Positions 50,284-59,029 of a stretch of 64,000 bases of DNA are shown one piece after another; the first letter of the stretch is position 1; each line of letters begins with the position of its first letter. A program made the position numbers and the translations under genes. Source of the stretch: Arcicella aurantiaca (GTDB taxonomy: Bacteria; Bacteroidota; Bacteroidia; Cytophagales; Spirosomataceae); assembly GCF_003148625.1 (NCBI RefSeq), contig NZ_QGGO01000026.1, forward strand, positions 22,873-86,872. The letters are read 5' to 3'. A model generated the notes under the pieces. It saw only the letters and a list, made by a program, of their open reading frames with translations, did no database searches and was not told the origin of the DNA.

Positions 50284-50622
50284 TTAAGATAATCTTTTAA
50301 ATACTTTCTTATTTCGACGTGAAACCGTCGCTTCTCGTCCATTTTTCATCGTTACTTTAAACTGCTGTTTGTCTAATGCCTCAACATGATTTGGATTAAT
50401 CATATATGAGCGATGAACCCTCAAAAAACCGTGTGTTTCTAAAAAAGGCTCATAAAATTTGAGACTGTGGGCAACAAGATTCTGCTTACCATTTTCTAAA
50501 TGAAAAATGGTATAATTGACATCGCCTTCCAACAAGACAACGGCGTCAACTAATACTTTTTTTGATGTTTTATGATTAAGAATTAATAAGGCTTTATTGC
50601 CTTTAGGATTATAAGTTTTCAT
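50284..50622 (-). CDS. Stand-alone LytTR DNA-binding protein
   Basis: 112 residues made only of the LytTR domain: LLEGDVNYTIFHLENG, FLRVHRSYMINPNHVEAL (residues 67-84), and VTMKNGREATVSRRNKKVFKRL. There is no receiver domain, so activity is presumably controlled by abundance or by another protein. LytTR proteins bind two direct repeats about two helical turns apart. Pairs of exactly 21-bp-spaced repeats lie upstream of this gene (50830-50948) and upstream of the FIST gene (56255-56295), and are candidate sites. Confidence 0.92.
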   Translation of the reverse strand: MKTYNPKGNKALLILNHKTSKKVLVDAVVLLEGDVNYTIFHLENGKQNLVAHSLKFYEPFLETHGFLRVHRSYMINPNHVEALDKQQFKVTMKNGREATVSRRNKKVFKRLS

Positions 50623-50829
50623 GTGCGTTAAAGGGAATGGGAAGTGCTATTTGGGAAAATAAGAAGCTGATTCAATACACAAATTGAGCAATGTGCATTG
50701 AGCAAATACTTAATTTCATAATTTTGGTATGATTAAATTGTTCGTTAAAATAGATTCACACTCTAAATTGAGGTAAGAGTTATGAGTGAATATGCCTTAC
50801 AAAATTTGAAAAAATATGACAGAAGTATT

Positions 50830-50864
50830 ATCTCAAAATGAACAATCTTTATCTCATAATGAAC
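50830..50864. promoter_or_regulatory. Direct-repeat pair 1 (candidate LytTR site)
   Basis: ATCTCAAAATGAAC (50830-50843) and ATCTCATAATGAAC (50851-50864) differ at one base and are spaced exactly 21 bp, two helical turns, the geometry of LytTR-type operators. Confidence 0.55.
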
Positions 50865-50910
50865 AAAATGAAAATTTTAGAAATATCACCTCAGAATAAC
50901 TCCAAGATTT

Positions 50911-50948
50911 TTTTCCTCATTTTGAACTTTCTTTTCCTCATTTTGAAC
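50911..50948. promoter_or_regulatory. Direct-repeat pair 2 (candidate LytTR site)
   Basis: TTTTCCTCATTTTGAAC occurs at 50911-50927 and again, identical, at 50932-50948, spaced 21 bp. Its core CTCATTTTGAAC is related to the core of pair 1 read on the same strand. Confidence 0.55.
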
Positions 50949-51006
50949 AAAATGGCAATTTGGAGCGATTAGAAGCAGTTTTTATACCAATTTTAAATAT
51001 TTTAAT

Positions 51007-51323
51007 ACGTGTTTTACGGAAGTTTTCCTTCAAAAGGCTACGGTTTATACACAAGTATTTGAATATCGATTTAGAGCCATAGGCTCGGTTAAATTTTGTA
51101 GCGGTGGGTTTTAACACACCGAAAATGATGCGAAAAGCCATTTTAGAGCCATAGGCTCGACCCATTTTTAATGCCTCGTTCCTTCGGAACTCAAAAAATG
51201 GTCATTTTCTTTTTCGGTGGGTTAAAACCCACCGCTACAAAATCGGTCAAGCCTACGGCTTTTTTATTCTATAAATTTGTGTATAAACCGTAGCATTCAA
51301 AAGAACCACTTCCGCCGAAACTC
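51007..51323. repeat. Large composite inverted repeat (about 315 bp)
   Basis: The left part (GGCTACGGTTTATACACAA at 51037-51055, then GTAGCGGTGGGTTTTAACAC at 51099-51118) is repeated in reverse on the right (GGTGGGTTAAAACCCACCGC at 51216-51235, TTGTGTATAAACCGTAGC at 51277-51294). Smaller palindromes, such as GAGCCATAGGCTC (twice) and GGTGGGTTAAAACCCACC, are nested in it. It contains no credible gene; a short frame on the minus strand only translates the repeats. Confidence 0.7.
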
Positions 51324-51400
51324 ATACACGCAATATCTTTTTATAATTAGTATAAAGTACCAAGAATAAATTATTTAATAATATTAATGTCGTTGATTTG

Positions 51401-51460
51401 TATTGGCGTATAGCATACGCCAATGTTTTGACAATTTTGGCGTATGCTATACGCCAATAC
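51401..51460. repeat. Paired palindromes of the TTGGCGTAT type
   Basis: Two copies of the 21-bp hairpin TTGGCGTAT-3 nt-ATACGCCAA (51403-51423 and 51437-51457) lie in inverted order 13 bp apart. Outside them, AATAAATTATTT occurs on both flanks (51365-51376 and, inverted, 51471-51482). This is REP-like and not coding. Confidence 0.7.
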
Positions 51461-51641
51461 ATAATGTCAAATAATTTATTCCTAATGCTTAGAATAAAAT
51501 AAAGCAGATAAAAAGGGCGATAAAGGCGACTTTAATCGTTCGTTTTCGGAAGGAATTTCAAGAAGGTTTTGAGGAATTTTACAATAAATTGGCTTCGGAT
51601 TGAAGCAAAATTTCACTAAAAAAGTGTAGAATAAAACCTAA

Positions 51642-52262
51642 TTATGCTTTGATAGATTCCCAGTTTTGCGTATCAAAATTATACTTTTTAATCACTCTTG
51701 CAGGATTACCAACCGCCACTGAATACGGAGGAATATCTTTTGTAACAACTGCCCCGCCAGATACCACGCTATGTTTGCCAATGGTAACACCCGCTGTAAT
51801 AACAGCGTTTGCACCAATCCAACAATCATCTTCAACGGTGATGGTTGCTACTGTTTCGCCTTGTAAATAAATGGATTTTGTAATATCAGTATAATTGTGG
51901 TTGAGTCCGCTCATGACAATATTCTGAGCCAAAATTACATTGTTTCCTATCGTTACAGGTCCAATAATTACATTACCAATTCCAATGCGAGAATTATTAC
52001 CGATGTTTACCGCCCCAACGCCATTATTGACGGTTGCAAAATCTTCTACGGTACTAAAATCACCAATATTAAATGGTTGAAAAGGTAAAACGTCCATACG
52101 TGTACGTCTGCAAATGGTAGTACCTTTTCCCTTTTTATGAAAAAAAGGATTAACAAACCATTGCACCCAAAGTCTCGGACGAGCCTGATGTTTGGGAATT
52201 AAGCACCAATGTACAAATTGCTTTAATTTTTGATTCGATTTGATAGTAGAAACGATAGACAT
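51642..52262 (-). CDS. Left-handed beta-helix acyltransferase (O-acetyltransferase type)
   Basis: 206 residues with a hexapeptide-repeat beta-helix: GAVNIGNNSRIGIGNVIIG, VTIGNNVILAQN, then VTIGKHSVVSGGAVVTKDIPPYSVAVGNPARVIKKY, the standard end of the WcaF/LacA/serine-acetyltransferase class. The catalytic His is probably in SGLNHNYTD near residue 118. It would acetylate a sugar using acetyl-CoA. It is the last gene of the response regulator / sugar transferase / two glycosyltransferase operon, so the target is likely the same polysaccharide. Confidence 0.88.
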   Translation of the reverse strand: MSIVSTIKSNQKLKQFVHWCLIPKHQARPRLWVQWFVNPFFHKKGKGTTICRRTRMDVLPFQPFNIGDFSTVEDFATVNNGVGAVNIGNNSRIGIGNVIIGPVTIGNNVILAQNIVMSGLNHNYTDITKSIYLQGETVATITVEDDCWIGANAVITAGVTIGKHSVVSGGAVVTKDIPPYSVAVGNPARVIKKYNFDTQNWESIKA

Positions 52263-52264
52263 TT

Positions 52265-53122
52265 TTATTTTTTGAAAAGGTATTTTTTAACTCTCATCAT
52301 CATCGCATTTTTTAATCCGCCATCTAATTGAATACGGCGGTCGCTTGTCCAAACTCTGGCATTATTACTTTCAATTGCTTTGATTTTTCCACCTGCGTTT
52401 TGCAATCTCAAAGCCATCATTCCGTCTTCAGTAGCGTTTTGTTCTACAACGCCCGCTGCTCCTCTAAAAGTCCTTTGCGTTTCAATATCATATCCATTGA
52501 CGTCAATTCCTTTTTGTCTAATAAACCCAGAATTAAAGCCTAATGTATTCAAAAAAGGCTGTGTTTTCTCTTTCTTTCTGATAATAAAACCGCTCAAAAA
52601 CTCATAAAAAGCATATTGCCAACGTGGAGTTTCGTCGCTCGGTAAAAATGAATAACTTCCATGAACACAGTAAACTTGCTCATCGTTTATCATTCCATCA
52701 ACCATTGCTGTAATCCATCCCGCAGGATAAAGTGTATCACTATCGCCCGTCAAAATATATTTTCCTTTGGCTTCATGCAATCCACGTGTGCGAGCATGAC
52801 CAACGCCTTGTTTGGTTTCTAAAATATTTTTTACGCCTAATGAATTGAGTAAATACGCCGTTCCATCTGTCGAATTATTATCAATTATCAACAACTCAAC
52901 ATCGTAATTTGTCTTGGTTTCAGCCAACGAAATCAACGTGTGCAGGATTCCGTCTTCTTCATTCCAAGCAGGAATTACTACACTAACAATGGGATTATTC
53001 GTTGAAAAACGAGCTAATTTCCTTTTCAATTCTATAATCTCAGTCCCTTCCATTTCTTTAAAATGGTTTGGCTTTTGTAGAATATTTTTTACCCATTTGG
53101 GCATAGAAATGTCAATCATCAT
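52265..53122 (-). CDS. Family 2 glycosyltransferase
   Basis: 285 residues with a GT-A fold: VSVVIPAWNEEDGILHTLISL (nucleotide-sugar site), LLIIDNNSTDGTAYLL, GKYILTGDSDTLYPAGW (D-x-D metal site) and a later T-E-D-G-M-M-A-L-R-L-Q (E-D catalytic region, where many relatives have Q-x-x-R-W or E-D-x-D). No transmembrane segments, so it is cytosolic. It lies 2 bases after the acyltransferase-facing stop and 1 base after the second glycosyltransferase, in one minus-strand operon that builds a polysaccharide or glycolipid. Confidence 0.9.
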   Translation of the reverse strand: MMIDISMPKWVKNILQKPNHFKEMEGTEIIELKRKLARFSTNNPIVSVVIPAWNEEDGILHTLISLAETKTNYDVELLIIDNNSTDGTAYLLNSLGVKNILETKQGVGHARTRGLHEAKGKYILTGDSDTLYPAGWITAMVDGMINDEQVYCVHGSYSFLPSDETPRWQYAFYEFLSGFIIRKKEKTQPFLNTLGFNSGFIRQKGIDVNGYDIETQRTFRGAAGVVEQNATEDGMMALRLQNAGGKIKAIESNNARVWTSDRRIQLDGGLKNAMMMRVKKYLFKK

Positions 53123-53123
53123 T

Positions 53124-54320
53124 TTATTCTGCTCGTTTTACTTTTTCCCAAATTCCCGAAATCAACCCATTTCTGTATCTTAAATATCCTTTAATTGCAC
53201 AATAATTCATGAAAGAAAAATAGAATGGCACAAACAATAATTTTACTCTAATTTTCTTATTTTCAAGATAATACCCAACAATTGCCATAATATAAAAAGC
53301 AATTTGCCCAAGCATAAAAAACTGTAATATGAAAGTTGGTTTAAAAATGACCAAAGCTATATTTAGAAGAAAAATAAGAGGTAAACAAAAAGGAGCAACT
53401 GCCCAACGCATCGCTCGGTGCGAAACGTATTGAAATGAAAGTAAGCCGTATTTAAAAATATTCCAAAGAAAACCCAAACGGGCAATAGATTGAAAACCTC
53501 CAGAAGCAATTCTAATTTTTCGCTTCATTTCATCTTGAATTGAAAATGATGGGCGTTCACTTGCATAGGCGTCTGGTTCATAAATAACTCGATAACCATC
53601 GGCGGCAATTCTCAACGAAACCATAAAATCGTCTAAAAGTGTATCTTTTTCGACTTCACCAAAAAGATGCGTGCGTACTGCAAAAAGTTCTCCTGCTGCA
53701 CCAACAACCGAATAAAGTTGGGTGTCTAATTTCTTTAAAAATGATTCGTATTTCCAATAAAGCCCTTCGCCTGCACCTGCGGCAGCTTCTGAACCTTGGG
53801 TCTCTATACGTTTTTCGCCCGCCACAGCTCCCACAACTGGGTCTTGGAAATGACGAACAATGTTTCTGATTACCTGATTATTCAGATTTGTATTGGCATC
53901 TGTAAAAATCACAATGGGCGAATCAATGGTTTTTACAGCCATATTCATCGCTTCAATCTTGCCTCTTCGAGTGGTTCCGCCAATCATTTTCATGCTTGGG
54001 TATTTACTCAAATTTGACAAAATGAATTCGGAAGTACCATCGTTTGAGCCTTCTGTTACAAACAACACTTCTAATTTGTCGGCTGGATAATCTAAGCTAA
54101 AAGTGTTTTGTAGTTTAGCTTCAATACATGACATTTCGTTGTAAGCAGGAATTGCTAAGGTAACTTTTGGAAGAAAACTTGGGTCGTTATATTGCTTGAA
54201 TTGCTTGCCTAAAATATTCCTAATTTTGACCATTATCCAAGCCACAACTCCATAACCCAGATAAGTATAGACTACCAAGCCAATACAAAACCAAAAACAT
54301 ATTTCCAGAAAGAGTGTCAT
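53124..54320 (-). CDS. Membrane family 2 glycosyltransferase (polysaccharide polymerase-like)
   Basis: 398 residues: an N-terminal transmembrane helix (residues 5-30), a GT-A domain with VTLAIPAYNEMSCIEAKL, VLFVTEGSNDGTSEFI, V-I-F-T-D-A-N-T-N (D-x-N near the metal site), LLDDFMVSLRIAADGYRVIYEPDA and the K-R-K-I-R-I-A-S-G-G Q-x-x-R-W-like region, and three C-terminal helices. This is the layout of cell-surface polysaccharide synthases (hyaluronan/cellulose/poly-GlcNAc type). It follows the sugar transferase by 23 bases and belongs to the same operon. Confidence 0.9.
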   Translation of the reverse strand: MTLFLEICFWFCIGLVVYTYLGYGVVAWIMVKIRNILGKQFKQYNDPSFLPKVTLAIPAYNEMSCIEAKLQNTFSLDYPADKLEVLFVTEGSNDGTSEFILSNLSKYPSMKMIGGTTRRGKIEAMNMAVKTIDSPIVIFTDANTNLNNQVIRNIVRHFQDPVVGAVAGEKRIETQGSEAAAGAGEGLYWKYESFLKKLDTQLYSVVGAAGELFAVRTHLFGEVEKDTLLDDFMVSLRIAADGYRVIYEPDAYASERPSFSIQDEMKRKIRIASGGFQSIARLGFLWNIFKYGLLSFQYVSHRAMRWAVAPFCLPLIFLLNIALVIFKPTFILQFFMLGQIAFYIMAIVGYYLENKKIRVKLLFVPFYFSFMNYCAIKGYLRYRNGLISGIWEKVKRAE

Positions 54321-54343
54321 TGTTTAAAATTTAGCGGTAAAAA

Positions 54344-55531
54344 TCACACATTTTCAGATTGTAAAAGAGCAGGAAAAGTCATAAAAAATATTTTCATGTC
54401 ATATTTGAAAGAGAAATTCCGAGCATATTCAATGTCTAATTCAATACGTTCTTCTTCGGTCATTTCTTTTTTCCCTTTTCCTCTTTTGGTTACTTGCCAA
54501 AGTCCTGTAAGTCCACCCGGCCCTGCAAAACGCTCAATATATTTATCGGTTGTGAGTTTTTCAGCTTCGTAAAGTGGAAGTGGACGATTGCCAATTAATG
54601 ACATATCTCCCATAAAAATATTAAAAAGTTGGGGTAGCTCGTCGATACTACTATTTCTTAAAAAACCGCCAAATTTGGTAATTCTGGGGTCATTTTGAAA
54701 TTTCATAAAAGCAACTTTTTCTTTTTTCTCAGCTAAATATGCTTTTTCACAAACTACCTCACCATCAAAAAATAATTGTTGTTGACAAACTCCCTTCATA
54801 GCACAATCTTCACAAAGTCCTTCAATCTTTTTCTCAGCGGTTTCTTTGGTGTACATATTCAAATCACCCATATTTTTTATCAACTGGTCGGCATCGGTAC
54901 GCATCGTCCTGAATTTATAAATTTCAAAAACTTTGTAGCCCGCCCCAACTCTGCGTGATTTATAAACAACTGGACCTTTTGAGTCTAATTTTATCAGAAT
55001 TGCCACGATTGCCAGAATGGGCGAAAGAAAAAGCAAAGCAAAACCTGTTGACAAAACATCAATTGAGCGTTTCCATAGGGGGATTTTCACTGCTAAAATG
55101 TTTGATTTTGCCTGTTGTGTTGCTTCATAATGACGACGTTTGATGAAATATTCCAAACGTGTAACCAAATCGCCTTCACTAAAATCTTTGGGAAATAAAT
55201 CATCTCCTTTTTTTTCAAGAACTTCTTTAATTAGCCCTTGTGTAATTTGGTCGCTGGTAATAATTACGGGTAAAGTGCGTGTCCAACTTTCAGCTCTAAC
55301 GGTTTCCAAAAACTTCAACCCACCCATATTTCTACCAATAATGATAGCATCTGGCGGATAAGTATTTTTAATAAACTCCAAACATTCCTCAGCACTTTCA
55401 ATGACTTTTACGCTTAGTTTTTCTCCAAATTTTTTCAAGAAATTTACCGTTGCCAAATGGTCATTTTCAACTAAAATAACTTTTATTGTGAAGGAATTTT
55501 GCTCCAAATCACTCGGTTTGATAGTATCCAT
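54344..55531 (-). CDS. Bacterial sugar transferase with N-terminal pseudo-receiver domain
   Basis: 395 residues. Residues 15-130 have a response-regulator fold (VILVENDHL, P-V-I-I-T-S-D, K near residue 114), but the phospho-acceptor Asp is missing: the loop reads A-I-I-I-G-R-N-M-G-G where D is expected. Residues 150-395 are a polyisoprenyl-phosphate sugar phosphotransferase: one helix (residues 157-180), YKSRRVGAGYKVFEIYKFRTMRTDAD, then R-I-T-K-F-G-G-F-L-R, IDELPQLFNIFMGDMSLIGNRP and GLTGLWQVTKRGK. A Cys-rich insert (C-x2-C-x4-C near residues 239-247, one more Cys near 260) interrupts the enzyme domain. It should start the polysaccharide on a lipid carrier. Confidence 0.9.
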   Translation of the reverse strand: MDTIKPSDLEQNSFTIKVILVENDHLATVNFLKKFGEKLSVKVIESAEECLEFIKNTYPPDAIIIGRNMGGLKFLETVRAESWTRTLPVIITSDQITQGLIKEVLEKKGDDLFPKDFSEGDLVTRLEYFIKRRHYEATQQAKSNILAVKIPLWKRSIDVLSTGFALLFLSPILAIVAILIKLDSKGPVVYKSRRVGAGYKVFEIYKFRTMRTDADQLIKNMGDLNMYTKETAEKKIEGLCEDCAMKGVCQQQLFFDGEVVCEKAYLAEKKEKVAFMKFQNDPRITKFGGFLRNSSIDELPQLFNIFMGDMSLIGNRPLPLYEAEKLTTDKYIERFAGPGGLTGLWQVTKRGKGKKEMTEEERIELDIEYARNFSFKYDMKIFFMTFPALLQSENV

Positions 55532-55539
55532 AAGTTGGT

Positions 55540-55926
55540 TTATTGAGGTTTTACTCTGCGTAAAATTGCCTTGATTTTGGCATGAACTTCCATCGGATTG
55601 AATGGTTTGAGCATAAAGTCATCAGCCCCTAAATTAAGGCACTCAATTCTCTCCTTACTTTCGTCAGTTCCAGACAAAATAATAATGGGAACTTCTCTAT
55701 AAAGATTACTCGCTCTAATTACTTTGATAAACTCTTTTCCATTCAAATTAGGCATATTGAGGTCAGCAATGATAAAATCTGAGTCATTGCCCAATTCTAA
55801 CCAGTGCATACCTTCCATTCCATCGTTTTTGAGTGTTACTTCAAATTCTTTATTAAGGAAATGTTCTAAAACTTTACGAGTACTTGATTCATCGTCAATG
55901 ATTAACAATTTTATTTTTTGTTCCAT
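55540..55926 (-). CDS. Single-domain response regulator
   Basis: 128 residues of a pure receiver domain: KLLIIDDESSTRKVL (acidic pair), FIIADLNMPNLNG with the phospho-acceptor Asp near residue 56, P-I-I-I-L-S-G-T-D (Thr/Ser) and M-L-K-P-F-N-P (Lys). It has no output domain and starts the polysaccharide operon, 8 bases before the sugar transferase. A kinase of the 57493-61882 region probably phosphorylates it, and the adjacent pseudo-receiver sugar transferase could be its interaction partner; both ideas are inference from context. Confidence 0.93.
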   Translation of the reverse strand: MEQKIKLLIIDDESSTRKVLEHFLNKEFEVTLKNDGMEGMHWLELGNDSDFIIADLNMPNLNGKEFIKVIRASNLYREVPIIILSGTDESKERIECLNLGADDFMLKPFNPMEVHAKIKAILRRVKPQ

Positions 55927-56254
55927 GCTATTAATTCGGGAAGACTACAAATTCAATTTGAAATTTATATTATTAATGCTTTCAGAATCAGTGGTTAAAG
56001 TGTAATTACAAGCTAATGAAGAAAAAAAAAACGACTATTTATTGGGATTTTTGAATACTTTGAAGAGTTAGGTAATCTGTGCATAAATAGAGCAAAAATT
56101 ATTCCAAAACATCATTTTTCGTTCGATTTAACGTATATTTCTTCCGTCATGTATAAAATCTCTTTTTTTTAACGTTTTTTATCGGTTTTTTACGAAAATT
56201 TTACTTAAAAAATCAAATTGGCTTACATCTTGTAGTTAGCTAATAATCAGGACG

Positions 56255-56295
56255 TTATCTAAAAATGAATAATTTTTATCTAAAAATGAATAATT
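56255..56295. promoter_or_regulatory. Direct-repeat pair 3 (candidate LytTR site) before the FIST gene
   Basis: TTATCTAAAAATGAATAATT (56255-56274) is repeated exactly at 56276-56295, spaced 21 bp as in pairs 1 and 2 and related to pair 1 in its core (ATCTmAAAATGAAy). It ends about 50 bp before the FIST start. The rest of 55927-56347 is A/T-rich without a gene. Confidence 0.6.
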
Positions 56296-56347
56296 CAAAA
56301 AAATCTTATCAATTTTAAGAAAATTAAGCGTAATAACTTCTAAATAT

Positions 56348-57487
56348 ATGAAAATTCAGCAAATAGCACTTGAGAAAAATATTTGGTCAAAAATCTCCGA
56401 AAAAGGAGATTTAAACACAGCAAACGTCCAATTGGTTTTGGCATTTGGCGAACGAAAGTATTTAGAAGAAATGTCTCCTTATGAACATTTAAGGTCCTTG
56501 TATCCTAACGCCGAAATTGTTATAAATTCTACGGCGGGAGAAATCTATCAAGACAAACTTCATGATAATTCAATCATTGCCACGGCAATTGAGTTTGAGA
56601 AAATTTCTATTAAAACCAGTCAAGTAACCATTGAAAACCATTTGCAAAGTTCACAAGTAGGTGAAGAATTAGCCCAAAATTTAATGGCAGATGATTTGAA
56701 TGCCATTTTTATTATTTCGGATGGTGCTAATGTAAATGGGAGCGAATTAATTATGGCTTTAAATGAAATTATAAAGCATAAAATCCCTATGTCGGGAGGG
56801 TTGGCAGGAGATGATGCCCGTTTTGAAAAAACGTTAGTAGGCTTAAACCAAAACCCTACCTCTGGAAATATTGTTGGTATTGGTTTTTATGGAGATGGTT
56901 TAAAAATTGGGCATGGTTCAATGGGCGGATGGGAAGGTTTTGGCCCTGAAAGAGAAGTAACACAATCAGAATATAATGTCTTGTATAAAATTGGTGACAA
57001 AGCTGCTTTGGATATTTATAAAGAATATTTAGGAAAATACGCTGAAGAATTACCAGGTGCAGCTTTGTTATTTCCACTTTCTATGCGAGTTACGGAAGAC
57101 GATGAGCCTGTTGTGAGGACGATTCTATCAATCGACGAAGAGAAAAAAAGTATGACCTTTGCAGGTGATATGCCCGTAGGGGCTTTGGTAAGGTTTATGA
57201 GGGCAAATTTAGACAGAGTTATTGATGCTTCTGCCGAGGCTGCCCAAAACTCAACATTAGCCTTTAAAGATGCACCAGAATTAGCCATATTAATAAGTTG
57301 TGTTGGGCGAAAATTAGTAATGGGACAGCGAACAGAAGAAGAGGTTGAAGCTGTACGAGAAATTTTTGGTGATAAAACCATTATAACAGGTTTTTATTCT
57401 TACGGAGAAATGTCTCCTCGCAATCCCAATGCTCGTTGTGAATTGCATAACCAAACTATGACAATTACTACATTTTCTGAACTTTAA
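56348..57487 (+). CDS. FIST-domain sensor protein (NosP-type)
   Basis: 379 residues: FIST_N (about 30-220; INSTAGEIYQDKLHDNSI, AIFIISDGANVNGSEL, SGGLAGDDARFEKTLVGL) and FIST_C (about 225-370; NVLYKIGDKAALDIYKEYLG, SCVGRKLVMGQRTEEEVEAVR, FYSYGEMSP, CELHNQTMTITTFSE). No membrane segment. FIST proteins encoded directly before a histidine kinase include NosP, a heme nitric-oxide sensor that inhibits its kinase (Pseudomonas and others). The kinase follows after 5 bases. Heme binding here is inference because FIST proteins without heme also exist. Confidence 0.92.
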   Translation: MKIQQIALEKNIWSKISEKGDLNTANVQLVLAFGERKYLEEMSPYEHLRSLYPNAEIVINSTAGEIYQDKLHDNSIIATAIEFEKISIKTSQVTIENHLQSSQVGEELAQNLMADDLNAIFIISDGANVNGSELIMALNEIIKHKIPMSGGLAGDDARFEKTLVGLNQNPTSGNIVGIGFYGDGLKIGHGSMGGWEGFGPEREVTQSEYNVLYKIGDKAALDIYKEYLGKYAEELPGAALLFPLSMRVTEDDEPVVRTILSIDEEKKSMTFAGDMPVGALVRFMRANLDRVIDASAEAAQNSTLAFKDAPELAILISCVGRKLVMGQRTEEEVEAVREIFGDKTIITGFYSYGEMSPRNPNARCELHNQTMTITTFSEL

Positions 57488-57492
57488 TATAT

Positions 57493-59022
57493 ATGGACTC
57501 TCTAAATTTCCACCGTTTACTCAATAAGCAAATTACAAAATATCTCAGTGTAGATTGCTTGAACCAAGAACCTTTTCAACATTTTATTAAAGCAGTCAAT
57601 GAGTCTTATTTTAACTTTGAACGTGATAAAGAGTTGTTTGAGCATTCTTCTCAATTAAATGAAAAAGAGTATGCAGAAATTAACGAAAAACTAAAAAAGG
57701 AAATCAAACAGCGAAGACTTTCTGTTGATAAACTTATTGACGCTATTTATTCTTTAGAAGAAAAGGAAGGATTAGATGCTTCAAAAATTATAGATTCAAA
57801 TAATTTATCAAAATTGGTAGATTATTTACAAATTCAAATTGATAATCGAAAAAGAATTGAATCAGAATTGCGTATAGCGAAGGAGTTGGCAGAAAATGCT
57901 ACTCAGGCAAAATCTGAATTTTTATCTATGATGAGCCATGAAATCAGAACGCCTCTGAACGCAATTGTGGGCATGACTTATTTGATGCAACAAGAAGAAG
58001 TTTCTGATAGTTTAGCCGAAAATCTTAAAATCTTACAGTTTTCAACCGATAATCTTCATGCTTTAATCAATGATATTTTAGATTTCAGCAAAATTGAAGC
58101 GGGAAAAGTAGAGTTAGAAAAAGCTCCTTTCGACCTCAAACAATTGATTTCAAATATCAAAAAAGCAAATCAGGTTAAGGCAGAAGAAAAAGAAAATAAA
58201 ATCAAATTGATGATTGATGATGATGTTCCTAATTGGCTAATTGGTGACTCTCTGAGATTAGGTCAAATTATCACAAATTTGGTTTCAAATGCAGTAAAAT
58301 TCACTAAAAAAGGAAGTATTACCGTAGAATTGACACTTCAAAAACGTGTTGGTAATTTAGCCATTTTAGGGTTTTCTGTGACCGATACTGGCATTGGGAT
58401 TGAACCCAAAAAACAACAATTGATTTTTGATAAATTTACCCAAGCTAATTCAGAAACTACTCGTGAATTTGGTGGAACGGGTTTGGGATTAGTCATTACC
58501 AAAAAATTATTACAACTTCATAATAGTGATATTCATTTAGAAAGTGAGGCAGGAAAAGGAGCAAAATTCTATTTTACAGTCGAACTCGAAATTGCATCTG
58601 ACGTAGAAAAATTTAAAAAAGATATAAATTTAGAGTTTCACGAAGAAGATATTTTAAAAGGTGTAAATGTTCTTTTAGTTGAAGACTACCCTGTAAATAT
58701 TAAAGTTGCTACTAAATTTTTGGAGCGATGGAAAGTAAATATTGACATTGCCGAAAATGGTAAAATCGCTCTTGAAAAGTTTGACATTGGCAAATATGAT
58801 GTAGTATTGATGGATATTCAGATGCCAATAATGGACGGATATACTGCCACTGCGGAGATTAGAAAGATAGATACCAAAGTGCCAATTATAGCCCTAACAG
58901 CATCTGCAACACTCAATAATCAGGATAGAGCTTTTACCGTTGGTATGAACGACTACATCACTAAGCCGTTCAATCCCAAAGAGTTATTTAATAAAATTGC
59001 TAAATTTAGTGTAAAACTTTAG
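57493..59022 (+). CDS. Hybrid histidine kinase paired with the FIST protein
   Basis: 509 residues without transmembrane segments. An N-terminal helical part (FIKAVNESYFNFERDKELFEHS, then a long coiled coil to residue 140), HisKA with H149 in MSHEIRTPLNAI, HATPase with LVSNAVKFTKKG, D-T-G-I-G-I and G-G-T-G-L-G-L-V, and a C-terminal receiver with Y-D-V-V-L-M-D-I-Q-M-P and the conserved D and K-P-F. The N-terminal helical module is what FIST/NosP-associated kinases (NahK type) carry. It is encoded 5 bases after the FIST gene and ends 7 bases from a convergent second hybrid kinase. Confidence 0.93.
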   Translation: MDSLNFHRLLNKQITKYLSVDCLNQEPFQHFIKAVNESYFNFERDKELFEHSSQLNEKEYAEINEKLKKEIKQRRLSVDKLIDAIYSLEEKEGLDASKIIDSNNLSKLVDYLQIQIDNRKRIESELRIAKELAENATQAKSEFLSMMSHEIRTPLNAIVGMTYLMQQEEVSDSLAENLKILQFSTDNLHALINDILDFSKIEAGKVELEKAPFDLKQLISNIKKANQVKAEEKENKIKLMIDDDVPNWLIGDSLRLGQIITNLVSNAVKFTKKGSITVELTLQKRVGNLAILGFSVTDTGIGIEPKKQQLIFDKFTQANSETTREFGGTGLGLVITKKLLQLHNSDIHLESEAGKGAKFYFTVELEIASDVEKFKKDINLEFHEEDILKGVNVLLVEDYPVNIKVATKFLERWKVNIDIAENGKIALEKFDIGKYDVVLMDIQMPIMDGYTATAEIRKIDTKVPIIALTASATLNNQDRAFTVGMNDYITKPFNPKELFNKIAKFSVKL

Positions 59023-59029
59023 CTTGATT

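Noticed and set aside
50938..51165. Minus-strand frame of 75 codons in the palindromic region
   Set aside because: It only translates the two AGCCTATGGCTC-type repeats (the peptide R-A-Y-G-S-K occurs twice); no sign of selection for coding.
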